Part shown: positions 1 to 8,176 of the stretch, in pieces | How positions within the stretch are numbered: the stretch's first letter is position 1 | Layout: each line of letters opens with the position of its first letter | Assembly (NCBI RefSeq): GCF_000971335.1 | Contig: NZ_JZJL01000027.1 | Coordinates: 1-64,000 of the forward strand | Direction: 5' to 3' | Length of the DNA: 64,000 nucleotides | Origin: Chromobacterium vaccinii | Lineage (GTDB): Bacteria > Pseudomonadota > Gammaproteobacteria > Burkholderiales > Chromobacteriaceae | The notes under the pieces: generated by a model | The model's database searches: none | What the model saw: the letters and a program-made list of their open reading frames with translations, nothing else | Told to the model about the DNA's origin: nothing | Made by a program: the position numbers and the translations under genes

Positions 1-88
1 TGGCGTCGCTGGCGATGGCAAGGGTGATATGGCGGTTGGCTTGGGAAAAGGAGGAGGCGAAGGAGGCGAGCAGGGCGGTTATATCCAT
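1..88 (-). CDS. N-terminal fragment of an unidentified protein, possibly VgrG-like
   Basis: Reading the minus strand from the ATG at 88, the frame stays open to the window edge and gives about 29 residues beginning MDITALLASFASSFSQANRH. A short GGA-type ribosome site lies just upstream. The opening 'LLASF..SFSQANR' reminds me of type VI secretion VgrG tip proteins of betaproteobacteria, but the fragment is too short to prove it. It may be cargo of the integrative element to its right or a chromosomal gene beyond that element's end; the window does not decide this. Confidence 0.4.
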   Translation of the reverse strand, partial: MDITALLASFASSFSQANRHITLAIASDA

Positions 89-315
89 GGCAGTTCCATG
101 AGTGCGCCTCTGACGTCGGGCGCTTTTCGGGCTGTAACAGAATGGGAAGACTGCAGGATAACCCTTTTACAGATAAGGGAGTGAATAAGGGTTACTGTCC
201 TTTTGGACAGGTTTAGTTATATGGCATGCTGAATTTGAGGATAAGGCGGAAGCAATAGCGATGATCCGATAAGGTATAATCAACCATAGAAATTATTTGC
301 TTTGGTGTATGGCAG

Positions 316-343
316 AAATAAAAAAAGCGCCGTGAGGCGCTTT
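316..343 (-). terminator. Rho-independent terminator of the H-NS-like gene
   Basis: An 8-bp perfect stem, AAAGCGCC (324-331) and GGCGCTTT (336-343), has the tetraloop GTGA. On the minus strand it is followed by a T-run. It lies 15 bases after the stop codon of the H-NS-like gene. Confidence 0.85.
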
Positions 344-357
344 CTTGATGGCTGAAA

Positions 358-666
358 TTAGATGGCTAATGCTTCCAGTGCTTTGCCGCTGTCGATCCAA
401 GTTTGGACCCAAGCCGGCTTACGGCCTCTGCCGGTCCAAGTCAGATTGCTATCGTCGGGATGACGGTATTTGGCTTCAACGGGCTTGCGAACAGTGGCTG
501 CCTTGCTGCTCAGCACGTCCTCAACACTCAAACCAAAAGAGCGAGCGAGTTCGAGAATTTGCTTCTTAGCCTTAGATTTTTCTTCCACTTCACGACGCTT
601 GATTTCGCCTTCTACATCGGTTTTCAGGGCAACCAGCTCGGGGAAGTCCAGTTTAGACAAGTCCAT
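358..666 (-). CDS. H-NS family nucleoid-associated protein
   Basis: This 102-residue protein has the H-NS plan. An N-terminal charged helical region (residues 1-60, many K/E) serves for oligomerisation. The C-terminal DNA-binding segment carries YRHPDDSNLTWTGRGRKPAW, containing the GRGRKP AT-minor-groove motif. H-NS proteins silence AT-rich foreign DNA. The gene has its own terminator and sits on AT-richer DNA near a serine recombinase, so it is probably element cargo, acting as a silencer that lowers the cost of carriage. It is shorter than enterobacterial H-NS (about 137 residues) but usual for the short BpH3/MvaT-independent H-NS-like proteins of betaproteobacteria. The family call is secure; the role in the element is inferred. 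Confidence 0.9.
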   Translation of the reverse strand: MDLSKLDFPELVALKTDVEGEIKRREVEEKSKAKKQILELARSFGLSVEDVLSSKAATVRKPVEAKYRHPDDSNLTWTGRGRKPAWVQTWIDSGKALEALAI

Positions 667-769
667 TAATGTTCCTTGATTATTGATTTGATAATTACAG
701 GCTGTAATATAACTAACTGAAATGGATTAAGTCAAGGGGGATTGGGTTAAGTCAATGGGGCCACGGAGC

Positions 770-1174
770 TTAACCCATGCGGCCAAGGACTTTTAAAACA
801 TCTTGTGGAGCACGACCTGTTATGACTAAGAGCTTTCGCCAAATACCATAGGGCATTTTTCGCCCTTGCTTGAACTCACGGATGCGGTGGCCAGAGGTTC
901 CTAATAGTTCACCTAAAGTATTGTCCGAGTTGAATTGCGGGAAATGCTTTTGAAAGTGGGAGAAGTAGGCGCAAACAATATCATGGTGTGGTGGTTCCCA
1001 TCCTTCCCCTTCGCGGAGTAGGTGAGCACGACTATATTGACTTTCGTCTATTTCATCTTGAGGCAGTAGCTTTGGTGCTTTTAAATTTTCTTCAAGCGTT
1101 GCGATGGCCTGGCGAGTGGCTTGTTCATTGATGAATTGCTGTTGATCGGCAATGCTAGGCAATGGAATCTTCAT
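770..1174 (-). CDS. Small HTH-like protein of unknown function (element cargo)
   Basis: The gene encodes 134 residues from ATG at 1174. I do not recognise the family. The N-terminal half is polar and helical. The C-terminal half has a pattern like a lambda-repressor-type fold (residues 85-134): LGELLGTSGHRIREFKQG, then 'MPYGIWRKLLVITGRAPQD'. Similar 'YG.WR..L..TG..P' tails occur in small regulators on conjugative and integrative elements. It lies on the same strand as the H-NS-like gene and the recombinase in an AT-richer stretch. A DNA-binding role is an inference from the helix pattern only. Confidence 0.6.
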   Translation of the reverse strand: MKIPLPSIADQQQFINEQATRQAIATLEENLKAPKLLPQDEIDESQYSRAHLLREGEGWEPPHHDIVCAYFSHFQKHFPQFNSDNTLGELLGTSGHRIREFKQGRKMPYGIWRKLLVITGRAPQDVLKVLGRMG

Positions 1175-1236
1175 GGCCTTTTCTCTCTTGACTTAAGAAG
1201 CCAGTCCCAAGCCTTTCGGCTCGGGACTTTTGGGGC

Positions 1237-1533
1237 TTACGTCGGTGACAGCTCGATATTGCGAACGTCAGAAACCCGAATGTTAACCAAGTCCAGCGTC
1301 CCTGTCGCTAGTGTCTTCCAATATTCAGTATGATGTATATGCACCATTACATAATAAAGGTAATCAGGGAGGAGCAAATTTAAAGCAGTGATCCGAATTC
1401 CGATATGTTCAGGGTTGAACTCTCGGGTCGGCTTGCCAACATGCGCTGCTGAACTCCGTCTAATAATCCAAAAGTGTGCTTCAGGAAAATCAGTTCGGAT
1501 GGTTGCCAGCTGGGAAAGTTTCATCACGTTCAT
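1237..1533 (-). CDS. Stand-alone fragment resembling half of a type I restriction specificity domain
   Basis: This 98-residue protein contains 'LLPDYLYYVMVHIHHTEYW', then 'LATGTLDLVNIRVSDVRNIE'. That succession (x-PDYLYY, short helix, ATGT..LVNI....IPL-like) is the hallmark of the end of a target-recognition domain in HsdS subunits of type I restriction-modification systems. A normal HsdS has about 400 residues and two such domains; here there is part of one, and no hsdM or hsdR is visible. It could be a decayed hsdS remnant or a distinct small family carried by integrative elements. The start could be ATG 1533 or 1524; neither has a strong ribosome site. Confidence 0.55.
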   Translation of the reverse strand: MNVMKLSQLATIRTDFPEAHFWIIRRSSAAHVGKPTREFNPEHIGIRITALNLLLPDYLYYVMVHIHHTEYWKTLATGTLDLVNIRVSDVRNIELSPT

Positions 1534-1610
1534 CTAGGATGGCAACGACTAGCCTCCTCGAAAACGAGTGACTTTCTGCGTGCCACCGTTGGGATGAATA
1601 CTAATCTAAA

Positions 1611-3278
1611 TTAGCTTTTCTGTAAAGTTTGGTGTGTGGATAATAAGTCTTCTCCCGTTACCCATTTTCCTGTAAGACGATTTACTCGCAATGTCCGAGA
1701 ATTTCCCCTTTTGGGGATTAGAACTAAATCAATTGTCGAAAATTTCCTTGTTTTTGAAATTCGAGCCGGTGGGTTGATGCTATTGGTGTAGACGATTATT
1801 TTCTCAAATGTATCAGAGATTAATTTTCTTGCCGAAATCCTTGATTCATTCTCAAGATTTTTGACGCCATCAGTTAATCCTGCCCATGTTTCGGCAAGTG
1901 CTGGTTCTATTAGATTTTGACTAAGTAGAACGAGTTCATTTTCTAATTTCTCTATTTGATCTTTGGCGAGTTCTTGCAGGCTTTCTAGCTCGCTTGCTTT
2001 TTTAATGAGAAATTTTGGCGCATTGAGTTCGCTTTCAAGTATGGTATTGGTAATTTTTTGAATTTTGTTTTCAATGCTAATTAGTTCAGTTTTTTTATCG
2101 CTGAGCTTGGCGCGAATGGATAGCGATTGATCTTCACCGTTTTGCAGTGATAGTAGATTTAATTGGTCGCTGCAGTATTCCATTATTGCATTTTCTACCG
2201 GGGCGACGGATGATGTAGCCGGCATTGGGCAGCTGTGAATTCCGGTCGTTATGGCTCCCAAACACATTAATCGTCGATGGCTGTCTTTTATGTTGCCATT
2301 TGACTCTTTTTTTCTATTTAAATAATTTTTAACTACGGCAGCTGCGCCGCAATATCCGCATCGTAGAATTCCAAGTCCTGATACGACACCAATTATCCCG
2401 CCGTTTTGAGAGAATTTAAATCGTCCACCGGCCTCTGTTTGAAGAGAGTTATATTCTTCTTCTGTGATAATTGCAGGGTAATAATTCTTGAGTTCAAATT
2501 TTTCCCCACCAACTTCTAATATCCTTGTTCCGTAAAGTGCTGGATTGCGAATTGATCTGTAAAAGTTGGCGTGATTGGGAAGCCCTTTATTAGTCATTGT
2601 CAAGCCAAGCTTGAATAGGTGCTGGAAGATAGGCTTGGCCCCATATCCATCTTTATACATACGAAAAGCTATTTTGAAGGCTTCTACCCGTTCAGGGATG
2701 GGAATCCATTTTTCTCCATCCCAATCAAGCCATTGAGGGTCTCGGCCATTGACTATCCGCCCACGGAAGGTTCCGGCGATCCAAGCTTCGGCTTGTCTTT
2801 TAACGGCCGCTTTAATCCGTTTAGATTTTGTATCGCTCTCTTCGTGGGCACGAATCATAATGAGAAGGCTATACACTAAATCCATTGGATTATTTTTGAT
2901 TAGTTCACGATTGTATTCTTTACCATCACTCGCCGTAACAACTGTGATGCCAGCATTGATAATTTGGGCTAATTGAGCTTGGGCAAGGATAGGCTCTGCG
3001 CGACTGAGGCGGTCTAAGCCTTCAACAATGAGGACTGATCCTGCGCTAATGCGTCCTGCGCTGATTGCTTCAAGAAAGGCCCCTAAAGCGCCTTGTTTGA
3101 CGTGACGCTGGTGATAGGCACTTAGTCCTTCGTCTCGCAGGGTCAGGGCGTCATCAAGGACTAGGCCGTGTTCGGCAGCCCATCGGGTAGCATATTGAAT
3201 TTGTCTGTCTGCGGAGGAGCCAGTGGCTTGGCGAGGGTCACTAAATCGTAAGTAGCTGTAAACTTTTGAATTTTTCAT
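1611..3278 (-). CDS. Large serine recombinase (site-specific integrase)
   Basis: The 555-residue protein has the order of a large serine integrase. A resolvase catalytic domain (residues 1-150) carries YLRFSDPRQATG, with Ser13 as probable nucleophile, and 'VEGLDRLSRAEP'. A recombinase domain follows (about 160-300, with 'GYGAKPIFQHLFKLGLT'), then a zinc-ribbon region starting 'LRCGYCGAAA' with later Cys residues, then a long coiled coil (about 380-460). Such enzymes integrate phages and genomic islands at one attB site. The gene reads away from the broken chemoreceptor and begins only about 40 bases from the apparent junction, the usual place for an integrase. Its DNA is clearly more AT-rich than the downstream chromosome. 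Confidence 0.93.
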   Translation of the reverse strand: MKNSKVYSYLRFSDPRQATGSSADRQIQYATRWAAEHGLVLDDALTLRDEGLSAYHQRHVKQGALGAFLEAISAGRISAGSVLIVEGLDRLSRAEPILAQAQLAQIINAGITVVTASDGKEYNRELIKNNPMDLVYSLLIMIRAHEESDTKSKRIKAAVKRQAEAWIAGTFRGRIVNGRDPQWLDWDGEKWIPIPERVEAFKIAFRMYKDGYGAKPIFQHLFKLGLTMTNKGLPNHANFYRSIRNPALYGTRILEVGGEKFELKNYYPAIITEEEYNSLQTEAGGRFKFSQNGGIIGVVSGLGILRCGYCGAAAVVKNYLNRKKESNGNIKDSHRRLMCLGAITTGIHSCPMPATSSVAPVENAIMEYCSDQLNLLSLQNGEDQSLSIRAKLSDKKTELISIENKIQKITNTILESELNAPKFLIKKASELESLQELAKDQIEKLENELVLLSQNLIEPALAETWAGLTDGVKNLENESRISARKLISDTFEKIIVYTNSINPPARISKTRKFSTIDLVLIPKRGNSRTLRVNRLTGKWVTGEDLLSTHQTLQKS

Positions 3279-3867
3279 TTGAAAATATTCTACTACAGGC
3301 TATGTTATTGCGTACACCTATAGTATCGCTGGGGTTTTCCAGCGAGATGCGCATGCTGACCACGCCCAGCGGCGTCTTGTCCGCCACCTGATGGCAGGCC
3401 AGGCAGTTCTTGCCCAGGTAGTTGGCGGAAGCCAGCGCCGGGTAGACCACGCGCAGGTGTTCGCCCAATTGCGGGGTGGACTCTATCTGGATGTGGGGCT
3501 TGCCGTCCCGCAGCGCGGCGCGCTCGGTTTCGTCGCCCGGCCGGGCCTTGTCGCCGGCGCTGCCGGGGCCGAACTGCTTGCTGACCGCGTCGCCGCGTAT
3601 CACGCGCAGGTCGCGCACCGCCGACAGCTCGCGGATCTGGTCCAGGAACACGTCGCGCTGGCCGACGGTGCCGGTGATCATCATGCCGGTCAGGCCGGCC
3701 AGGGTCATTTCGTTCATGCTGTGGGCCAGGTCCTTGGCCTGCTCGACGGCGATCTCGCGGCTGGCCTGGGTTTCCCAGGCGATCAGCCCGCCCCAGGCCA
3801 GCACCAGGCAGGTCCAGATCGCGCCGGTCAGGCGCAGCCAGATCGGCCAATCGGAAAATTTTCTCAT
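3241..3867 (-). pseudogene. Truncated methyl-accepting chemotaxis receptor with periplasmic haem motif
   Basis: From ATG 3867 the protein starts MRKFSDWPIWLRLTGAIW, followed by a membrane segment (about residues 10-32) and a periplasmic domain of about 150 residues ending in 'NCLACHQVADKTPLGVVSMR'. The CxxCH is a c-type haem-binding motif, as in Tll0287/DUF3365-type sensor domains. An intact receptor would continue with a second membrane helix, HAMP and the cytoplasmic signalling hairpin. Here the frame enters the integrative element after about 182 residues and stops at 3241, overlapping the start of the recombinase gene. All signalling parts are lost, so this copy cannot act as a receptor. 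The rest is expected at the far end of the element. No strong ribosome site is seen. Confidence 0.8.
3295..3335. other. Approximate attachment junction of the integrative element
   Basis: The receptor frame on the minus strand is family-like up to about 'RISLENPSDTI' and then runs into AT-rich codons. The change falls near the bases CACCTATAGTATCGCTGGGG (3314-3333). The crossover core of a serine integrase is only a few bases, so the exact point cannot be fixed without the other junction. Confidence 0.45.
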
Positions 3868-4105
3868 CGCGTTTCGGGGTGGTGGGCCCCGTCTCCTGTG
3901 TGTGGCGTCGTTATTGTCGGCCGGATTGCGGACAGTCCTGGCTATGCCGTATGGATTCTGCTGGAGAACGGGAACCGGACTTCTGGCCTGGATCAAACAT
4001 TGCCCGGAAAACGCTTGCGCTTGGGTTGACGGCCGATTTCTGCAACAATCGCGCCCTTGCCGCCACGGCTATGGTGAAAACGGGACAGGAATACAAGGAA
4101 TGGGC

Positions 4106-5353
4106 ATGAATGACAGCACAAGGCGCGGCGTCGCCATCATAGGCGGCGGCCCGGCGGGCCTGATGGCGGCGGAGGTGCTGGCGGCGCGCGGCTATGCGGT
4201 GGACGTGTACGACGCGATGCCGTCGGTGGGCCGCAAATTCCTGCTGGCCGGCATCGGCGGCCTCAACATCACCCATTCCGAAGCCTATCCAGCCTTTGTC
4301 GGCCGTTACGGCGACCGCGCGGAGCAGATCGAGCCGCTGCTGAAGGGTTTCGACGCCGACGCGCTGCGCGCCTGGGTGCATGGCCTGGGGGTGGAAACTT
4401 TCGTCGGCAGCTCCGGCCGGGTGTTTCCCAAGGAAATGAAGGCCGCGCCGCTGCTGCGCGCCTGGCTCAGCCGGTTGCGCGAGGCTGGCGCGCGCATCCA
4501 TGTGCGCCACCGCTGGCAGGGCTGGAACGCCGACGGCAGCCTGCAATTCGACACGCCGGACGGCGAACTGGCTGTGCGCGCAGACGCGACGCTGCTGGCC
4601 TTGGGCGGCGGCAGCTGGAAGAAGCTGGGTTCGGATGGCCGCTGGATGCCGTGGCTGGAGGCAAAGGGCGTGGCCACCGCGCCGCTGCAGCCGTCCAACT
4701 GCGGCTTCGATGCCGGCTGGAGCGATTTCTTCGCCGACAAGTTCGCCGGCGAGCCGCTGAAGTCCGTCGGCCTGGCTTTTCAGGGCGGCGACGGCCGCGA
4801 ATTCAAGCGCGTCGGCGAATGCGTAATCACTAGGAGCGGCATCGAGGGCAGCCTGATCTACGCCTGCTCGGCGCTGCTGCGCGACGAGATCGCCCGCGCA
4901 GGCTCCGCCACCTGCCATCTGGACCTGATCCCGGCCTGGGACGAGGCGCGGGTGCTGGCCGAGGTTTCGCATCCGCGAGGCTCGCGCTCCTTGTCCAGCC
5001 ATCTGCAGAGCCGGCTGAACCTGAAGGGCGCGCGCGCCGGCATCCTGCGCGAATGCCTGGACAAGGAAAGTTTCCAGAACCCGGCGCGGCTGGCCGCCGC
5101 GATCAAGCGTTTGCCCGTGACCGTGACTGCGGCGCGGCCCATCGACGAGGCGATCAGCACCGCCGGCGGCGTCAGCTTCTCCGCATTGGACGAGCGGCAG
5201 ATGCTGGCCGCGCTGCCCGGCGTGTTCTGCGCCGGGGAGATGCTGGATTGGGAAGCGCCGACCGGCGGCTACTTGCTGACCGCCTGTTTCGCCAGCGGCC
5301 GCGCGGCCGGGCTGGGCATCGCCGGCTGGCTGGAACGGCAGGCGTCAAAATAG
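4106..5353 (+). CDS. FAD-dependent flavoprotein, HI0933/BaiN-like family
   Basis: The 415-residue protein opens with the dinucleotide-binding motif VAIIGGGPAGLMAAEVLAARG and the family-specific 'GRKFLLAGIGGLNITHSE'. 'TLLALGGGSWKKLGSDG' follows in the middle, and the C-terminal FAD site is GVFCAGEMLDWEAPTGGYLL. These mark the HI0933/TIGR03862 flavoproteins, whose substrates are mostly unknown. ATG 4106 is chosen because AAGGA lies 6 bases upstream; ATG 4100 would also be in frame but is badly spaced. The gene is separated from the broken receptor by a 238-base gap likely to hold divergent promoters. A YkgJ-type gene follows on the same strand after about 100 bases. Confidence 0.9.
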   Translation: MNDSTRRGVAIIGGGPAGLMAAEVLAARGYAVDVYDAMPSVGRKFLLAGIGGLNITHSEAYPAFVGRYGDRAEQIEPLLKGFDADALRAWVHGLGVETFVGSSGRVFPKEMKAAPLLRAWLSRLREAGARIHVRHRWQGWNADGSLQFDTPDGELAVRADATLLALGGGSWKKLGSDGRWMPWLEAKGVATAPLQPSNCGFDAGWSDFFADKFAGEPLKSVGLAFQGGDGREFKRVGECVITRSGIEGSLIYACSALLRDEIARAGSATCHLDLIPAWDEARVLAEVSHPRGSRSLSSHLQSRLNLKGARAGILRECLDKESFQNPARLAAAIKRLPVTVTAARPIDEAISTAGGVSFSALDERQMLAALPGVFCAGEMLDWEAPTGGYLLTACFASGRAAGLGIAGWLERQASK

Positions 5354-5451
5354 TTTTACTTGAGGGCGGCAGGCAGGCCTGACAGAATACCCGGATCGCA
5401 TTTTATTCGCCCATCCCGGGCGCGATCCGCAACCTGTTTTTCTTGCTTGCC

Positions 5452-5814
5452 ATGAGTGAAAAAAGCAATCCCTGCCAATCCTGCGGCGCGTGCTGCGCCA
5501 GTTTCCGCGTTTCTTTCTACTGGGCCGAGGCCGATGACGGCGGCGGCCCGGTTCCCGGCCATCTCACCGAAAAACTCAACGACTGGACCCGCTGCATGCG
5601 CGGCACCTGGTCCGCCAGCCCGCGCTGCGCCGCCTTGCAGGGCGAGGTGGGCGACAGCGTCGGTTGCGGTGTCTATCCGCTGCGGCCCAGCCCCTGCCGC
5701 GAGGTGGAGGCCGGCTCGGCGCAATGCCTGAAGGCGCGCGCCATCCACGGTCTGCCGGCGCTGTGGGAGGCGCCGGCGGCGGCCAACGAGGCCGAGCCGC
5801 TGTTGGCGGGCTAG
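5452..5814 (+). CDS. YkgJ-family cysteine-cluster protein (putative metal-binding)
   Basis: The 120-residue protein begins MSEKSNPCQSCGACCASFRV. The CxxCGxCC pattern with later Cys residues ('RCAAL', 'GCGVYPLRPSPCREVE', 'AQC') is the signature of the YkgJ family, thought to bind zinc or an iron-sulphur centre. Members are small cytoplasmic proteins of unknown reaction. ATG 5452 is used; an upstream TTG at 5443 is in frame but unnecessary. The stop codon region overlaps by 4 bases the 3' end of the convergent hydrolase gene. Confidence 0.88.
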   Translation: MSEKSNPCQSCGACCASFRVSFYWAEADDGGGPVPGHLTEKLNDWTRCMRGTWSASPRCAALQGEVGDSVGCGVYPLRPSPCREVEAGSAQCLKARAIHGLPALWEAPAAANEAEPLLAG

Positions 5815-6728
5815 GGCAGGCTCCGGTCGAAAAAGGCTTTCAGCTTGGCCGCGGCGGCCGCCACGCACGGTTCGCGGTCGTACAGGTCGAAGTGCGAGGC
5901 CCAGGCGATCAGGCACAGCTCTTTCGGCTCCGCGGCGGCGGCGATGGCTTGCTCGCTGAAGTAGCGGGTGTCAGCGTCGGCGCCGGCTATCATCAGCAGC
6001 GGCCGCGGGGCGAGCATGTCGATGCGGGCGAAGGCATCGAAGCCGGCCAGCGCGTCTAGGCCGGACACCACGAAGCGGTTTTCCGCGTTGGGATGATGGC
6101 CGCGCGGCGTGCGGTAGTAGTCGTAAGCCTCGCGCAGCAGGCGCTGCGGCGGTTCGGCCGCCGCCTGCGCCGTTTCCGCCAGCGCACTCCGGGTGGCGGC
6201 AGCTTCGCCGCGGTCTTGGGCGGTGCGGTCTTCGGCCGCGGCGGCGAGCAGGCTTTGCAACTGTTCGGGCGAGCGGCTGCCGTTCAGCCCGTCGCGCAGC
6301 AGGCTGCCTTGGCAGACGGCGTTGACGGTGGCCACGGCCTGGATGCGCGGTTCGGTGCGAGCGGTGAACACCGCGTAGCCGCCGCCGGCGGCGATGCCCA
6401 GCGCGCCGATGCGCTCGGCATCGACATCGGGCAGGTTGGACAGGTAGCTGACCGCCGATTTGATCCCTTCCGCGCGCGAATGGGGCGTTTCCAGATGGCG
6501 CGGCAGGCCTTCGCTCTCGCCCTGGTAGGCGGTGTCGAACGCCAGCGCGAGATAGCCGTCCTGCGCCAGCCGCTCGGCGTAGCGCCCCGCCACCTGTTCC
6601 TTGACGCCGGTGAACGGGTGGCTGACCACGATGGCCGGGTAGCGCTTCTCCGGCTGGTAGTCGGCGGGGCGGTACAGATGGCCGACCAGCTCCAGGTCTT
6701 CGCTGAGAAAAATCACTTCCTGTTTCAT
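5811..6728 (-). CDS. Alpha/beta hydrolase with an altered nucleophile elbow
   Basis: The 305-residue protein (from ATG 6728) has the fold order of dienelactone-hydrolase/YcjY-like enzymes. 'YPAIVVSHPFTGVKEQ' forms the oxyanion region, the elbow is 'IGALGIAAGGGYAVF', 'PLLMIAGADADTRYFSE' supplies the acid, and 'ASHFDLYD' the histidine. At the elbow the usual GxSxG serine is absent: relatives read GICASGGY or GICGGGGY, here GIAAGGGY. Either catalysis does not use a serine or the protein is not a hydrolase. ATG 6728 fits the start of the domain better than ATG 6758. The gene lies 26 bases after the NodT gene on the same strand, so it is probably the last gene of the efflux operon. Its substrate is unknown. 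Confidence 0.8.
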   Translation of the reverse strand: MKQEVIFLSEDLELVGHLYRPADYQPEKRYPAIVVSHPFTGVKEQVAGRYAERLAQDGYLALAFDTAYQGESEGLPRHLETPHSRAEGIKSAVSYLSNLPDVDAERIGALGIAAGGGYAVFTARTEPRIQAVATVNAVCQGSLLRDGLNGSRSPEQLQSLLAAAAEDRTAQDRGEAAATRSALAETAQAAAEPPQRLLREAYDYYRTPRGHHPNAENRFVVSGLDALAGFDAFARIDMLAPRPLLMIAGADADTRYFSEQAIAAAAEPKELCLIAWASHFDLYDREPCVAAAAAKLKAFFDRSLP

Positions 6729-6754
6729 ATTGTCGTTCTGTTCGATTGCGGGAT

Positions 6755-8176
6755 TCAACGCGGCGTCTGCTCCCAGCCGCCGCCCAGCGCCAGAAACAGG
6801 CTGACCTGATCCAGCGCCAGTTGCGCGTCCGACGCGGCCAGCGCCGATTCGTTGCCGGCCAGCGCGCGATCCGCGTCCAGGCTGGCCAGGTAGGACGCGC
6901 GTCCGGCCGCGTACAGGCGGCGGTTGTCGTGCGCGGCGGCGCGGGCGTTGTCGCGCGCCGAGCGCAAGTCGGCGTTGCGCTCCAGGTCCCTGGCGTAAAA
7001 GGTCAAAGCGGTTTCCGTCTCGCGCAGCGCGTTCAGCACCACGCCGTCGAAGTGGGCGAGCGCCGCGTCGGCGTCCGCTTCGGCAGCCTTCACCCGGGCA
7101 CGGGCGCCGCTATCGGGGATGGTCCAGCTGATCAGGGGCCCCAGGCTCCAGCGCTGGGTGCGGTCTTCGCCCACATGCTCCAGCAGGCCGGTGAAGCCGG
7201 CCGACGCGCCCAGGCTGACGCTGGGGTAGAGCTGGGCGGTGGCCACGCCGATGCGGGCGGTGGCGGCGGCGAGCTTGCGCTCCGCCTCGCGCACGTCCGG
7301 GCGGCGCTTGAGCAGCGCCGCGCCGTCGCCGACAGGCAGTGGCTGCTTCAACTGGGGCAGCGCCGAGCAGGCGGCGGCGGGCAGCTCGGCCGGGGCCTTG
7401 CCCAGCAGCGCGGCCAGGCGGAAGCGGGCGGCGTCCTGCTCTGCTTGCAGGCGGGGCAGCGCGGCGCGCTGGATGTCGGCCTGGGCCTGGGCGCGCTCCA
7501 CGTCGGTGGCGCGGCCGCGGCCGGCGGACTGCATCCGCTTGGCCACCGCCACGCCGCGGTTCTGCAGCTCCAGCTCGCGCTTGGCCACCGCCAGCTGGTG
7601 TCCGGCCGCGCAGCCCTGGACATAGGCGCGCACGGTTTCCGCCGCCACCGTGGTCCGCGCCAGGTCCATCGCCGCCTCGGTGGCCTGGGTGCCGGCGCGG
7701 GCGGCTTCCTCGGCGCGGGCCAGCTTGCCGAACAGGTCGATCTCGTAGCCTATCTGCAGGCCGCCGTCTCCGACATTGGCCACCGGCAGTTTTTTCTCGA
7801 TCAAATACGCCTCGCCGGAGTCTTGCGCGCGCTGAACGGTGGCGGACACGCTGGCGTGGGGATCGCGCTCGGCGTTGACCGAGGCTTCCACCGCCATCGC
7901 CTTGCGCAGATTGGCCGCGGCGGCGCGAATGTCGGCGTTGGCGCTCAGCGCTTCTGCCACCAGGCTGTCCAGCCTGGCGTCGTCGTACAGCCGCCACCAG
8001 CCGGCGGGAACCGGCTGCTGGGCGAAGGCCGCATTGTTGGCCGACTGGAAGGCGGCGTTGACGGCGGGCTTGCCCAGCGCGGCCTGCGAAGGCTGGCGGT
8101 AGTCCGGGCCGACGGCGGCGCAGCCGGCCAGCGCGCCGGCCAAGGCCAGCCCGGTCAGCTTCAGCGCGGCTTTCAT
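6755..8176 (-). CDS. NodT/TolC-family outer-membrane efflux lipoprotein
   Basis: The 473-residue precursor has a lipoprotein signal (MKAALKLTGLALAGALAGC, lipobox LAGC) and then 'AVGPDYRQPS', typical of the NodT/OprM family. Two internally similar outer-membrane-factor halves follow, each with long helices; 'LFGKLARAEEAARAG' and 'LKRRPDVREAERKLAAA' are the standard landmarks. These trimers form the outer-membrane duct of tripartite pumps. The ATG overlaps the stop of the HlyD-type adaptor (ATGA), so the two are translationally linked. Pump, adaptor and duct are in one operon. Confidence 0.93.
   Translation of the reverse strand: MKAALKLTGLALAGALAGCAAVGPDYRQPSQAALGKPAVNAAFQSANNAAFAQQPVPAGWWRLYDDARLDSLVAEALSANADIRAAAANLRKAMAVEASVNAERDPHASVSATVQRAQDSGEAYLIEKKLPVANVGDGGLQIGYEIDLFGKLARAEEAARAGTQATEAAMDLARTTVAAETVRAYVQGCAAGHQLAVAKRELELQNRGVAVAKRMQSAGRGRATDVERAQAQADIQRAALPRLQAEQDAARFRLAALLGKAPAELPAAACSALPQLKQPLPVGDGAALLKRRPDVREAERKLAAATARIGVATAQLYPSVSLGASAGFTGLLEHVGEDRTQRWSLGPLISWTIPDSGARARVKAAEADADAALAHFDGVVLNALRETETALTFYARDLERNADLRSARDNARAAAHDNRRLYAAGRASYLASLDADRALAGNESALAASDAQLALDQVSLFLALGGGWEQTPR

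Larger units (their letters stand above)
1..3325. mobile_element. Right-hand end of an integrative element inserted in a chemoreceptor gene
   Basis: Base composition changes from AT-richer (left) to strongly GC-rich (right) near 3.3 kb. The integrase lies just inside, and the chemoreceptor reading frame coming from the right stops matching its family there. The visible cargo is the H-NS-like gene, an HTH-like protein, an HsdS-like fragment and possibly the gene cut by the left edge. The other end and the missing receptor 3' part are not in the window, so the size is unknown and the 1-88 fragment may lie outside the element. Confidence 0.7.

Noticed and set aside
1-3325. Prophage
   Set aside because: A large serine integrase can be phage-borne, but no capsid, terminase, portal or lysis genes are visible in the part shown.
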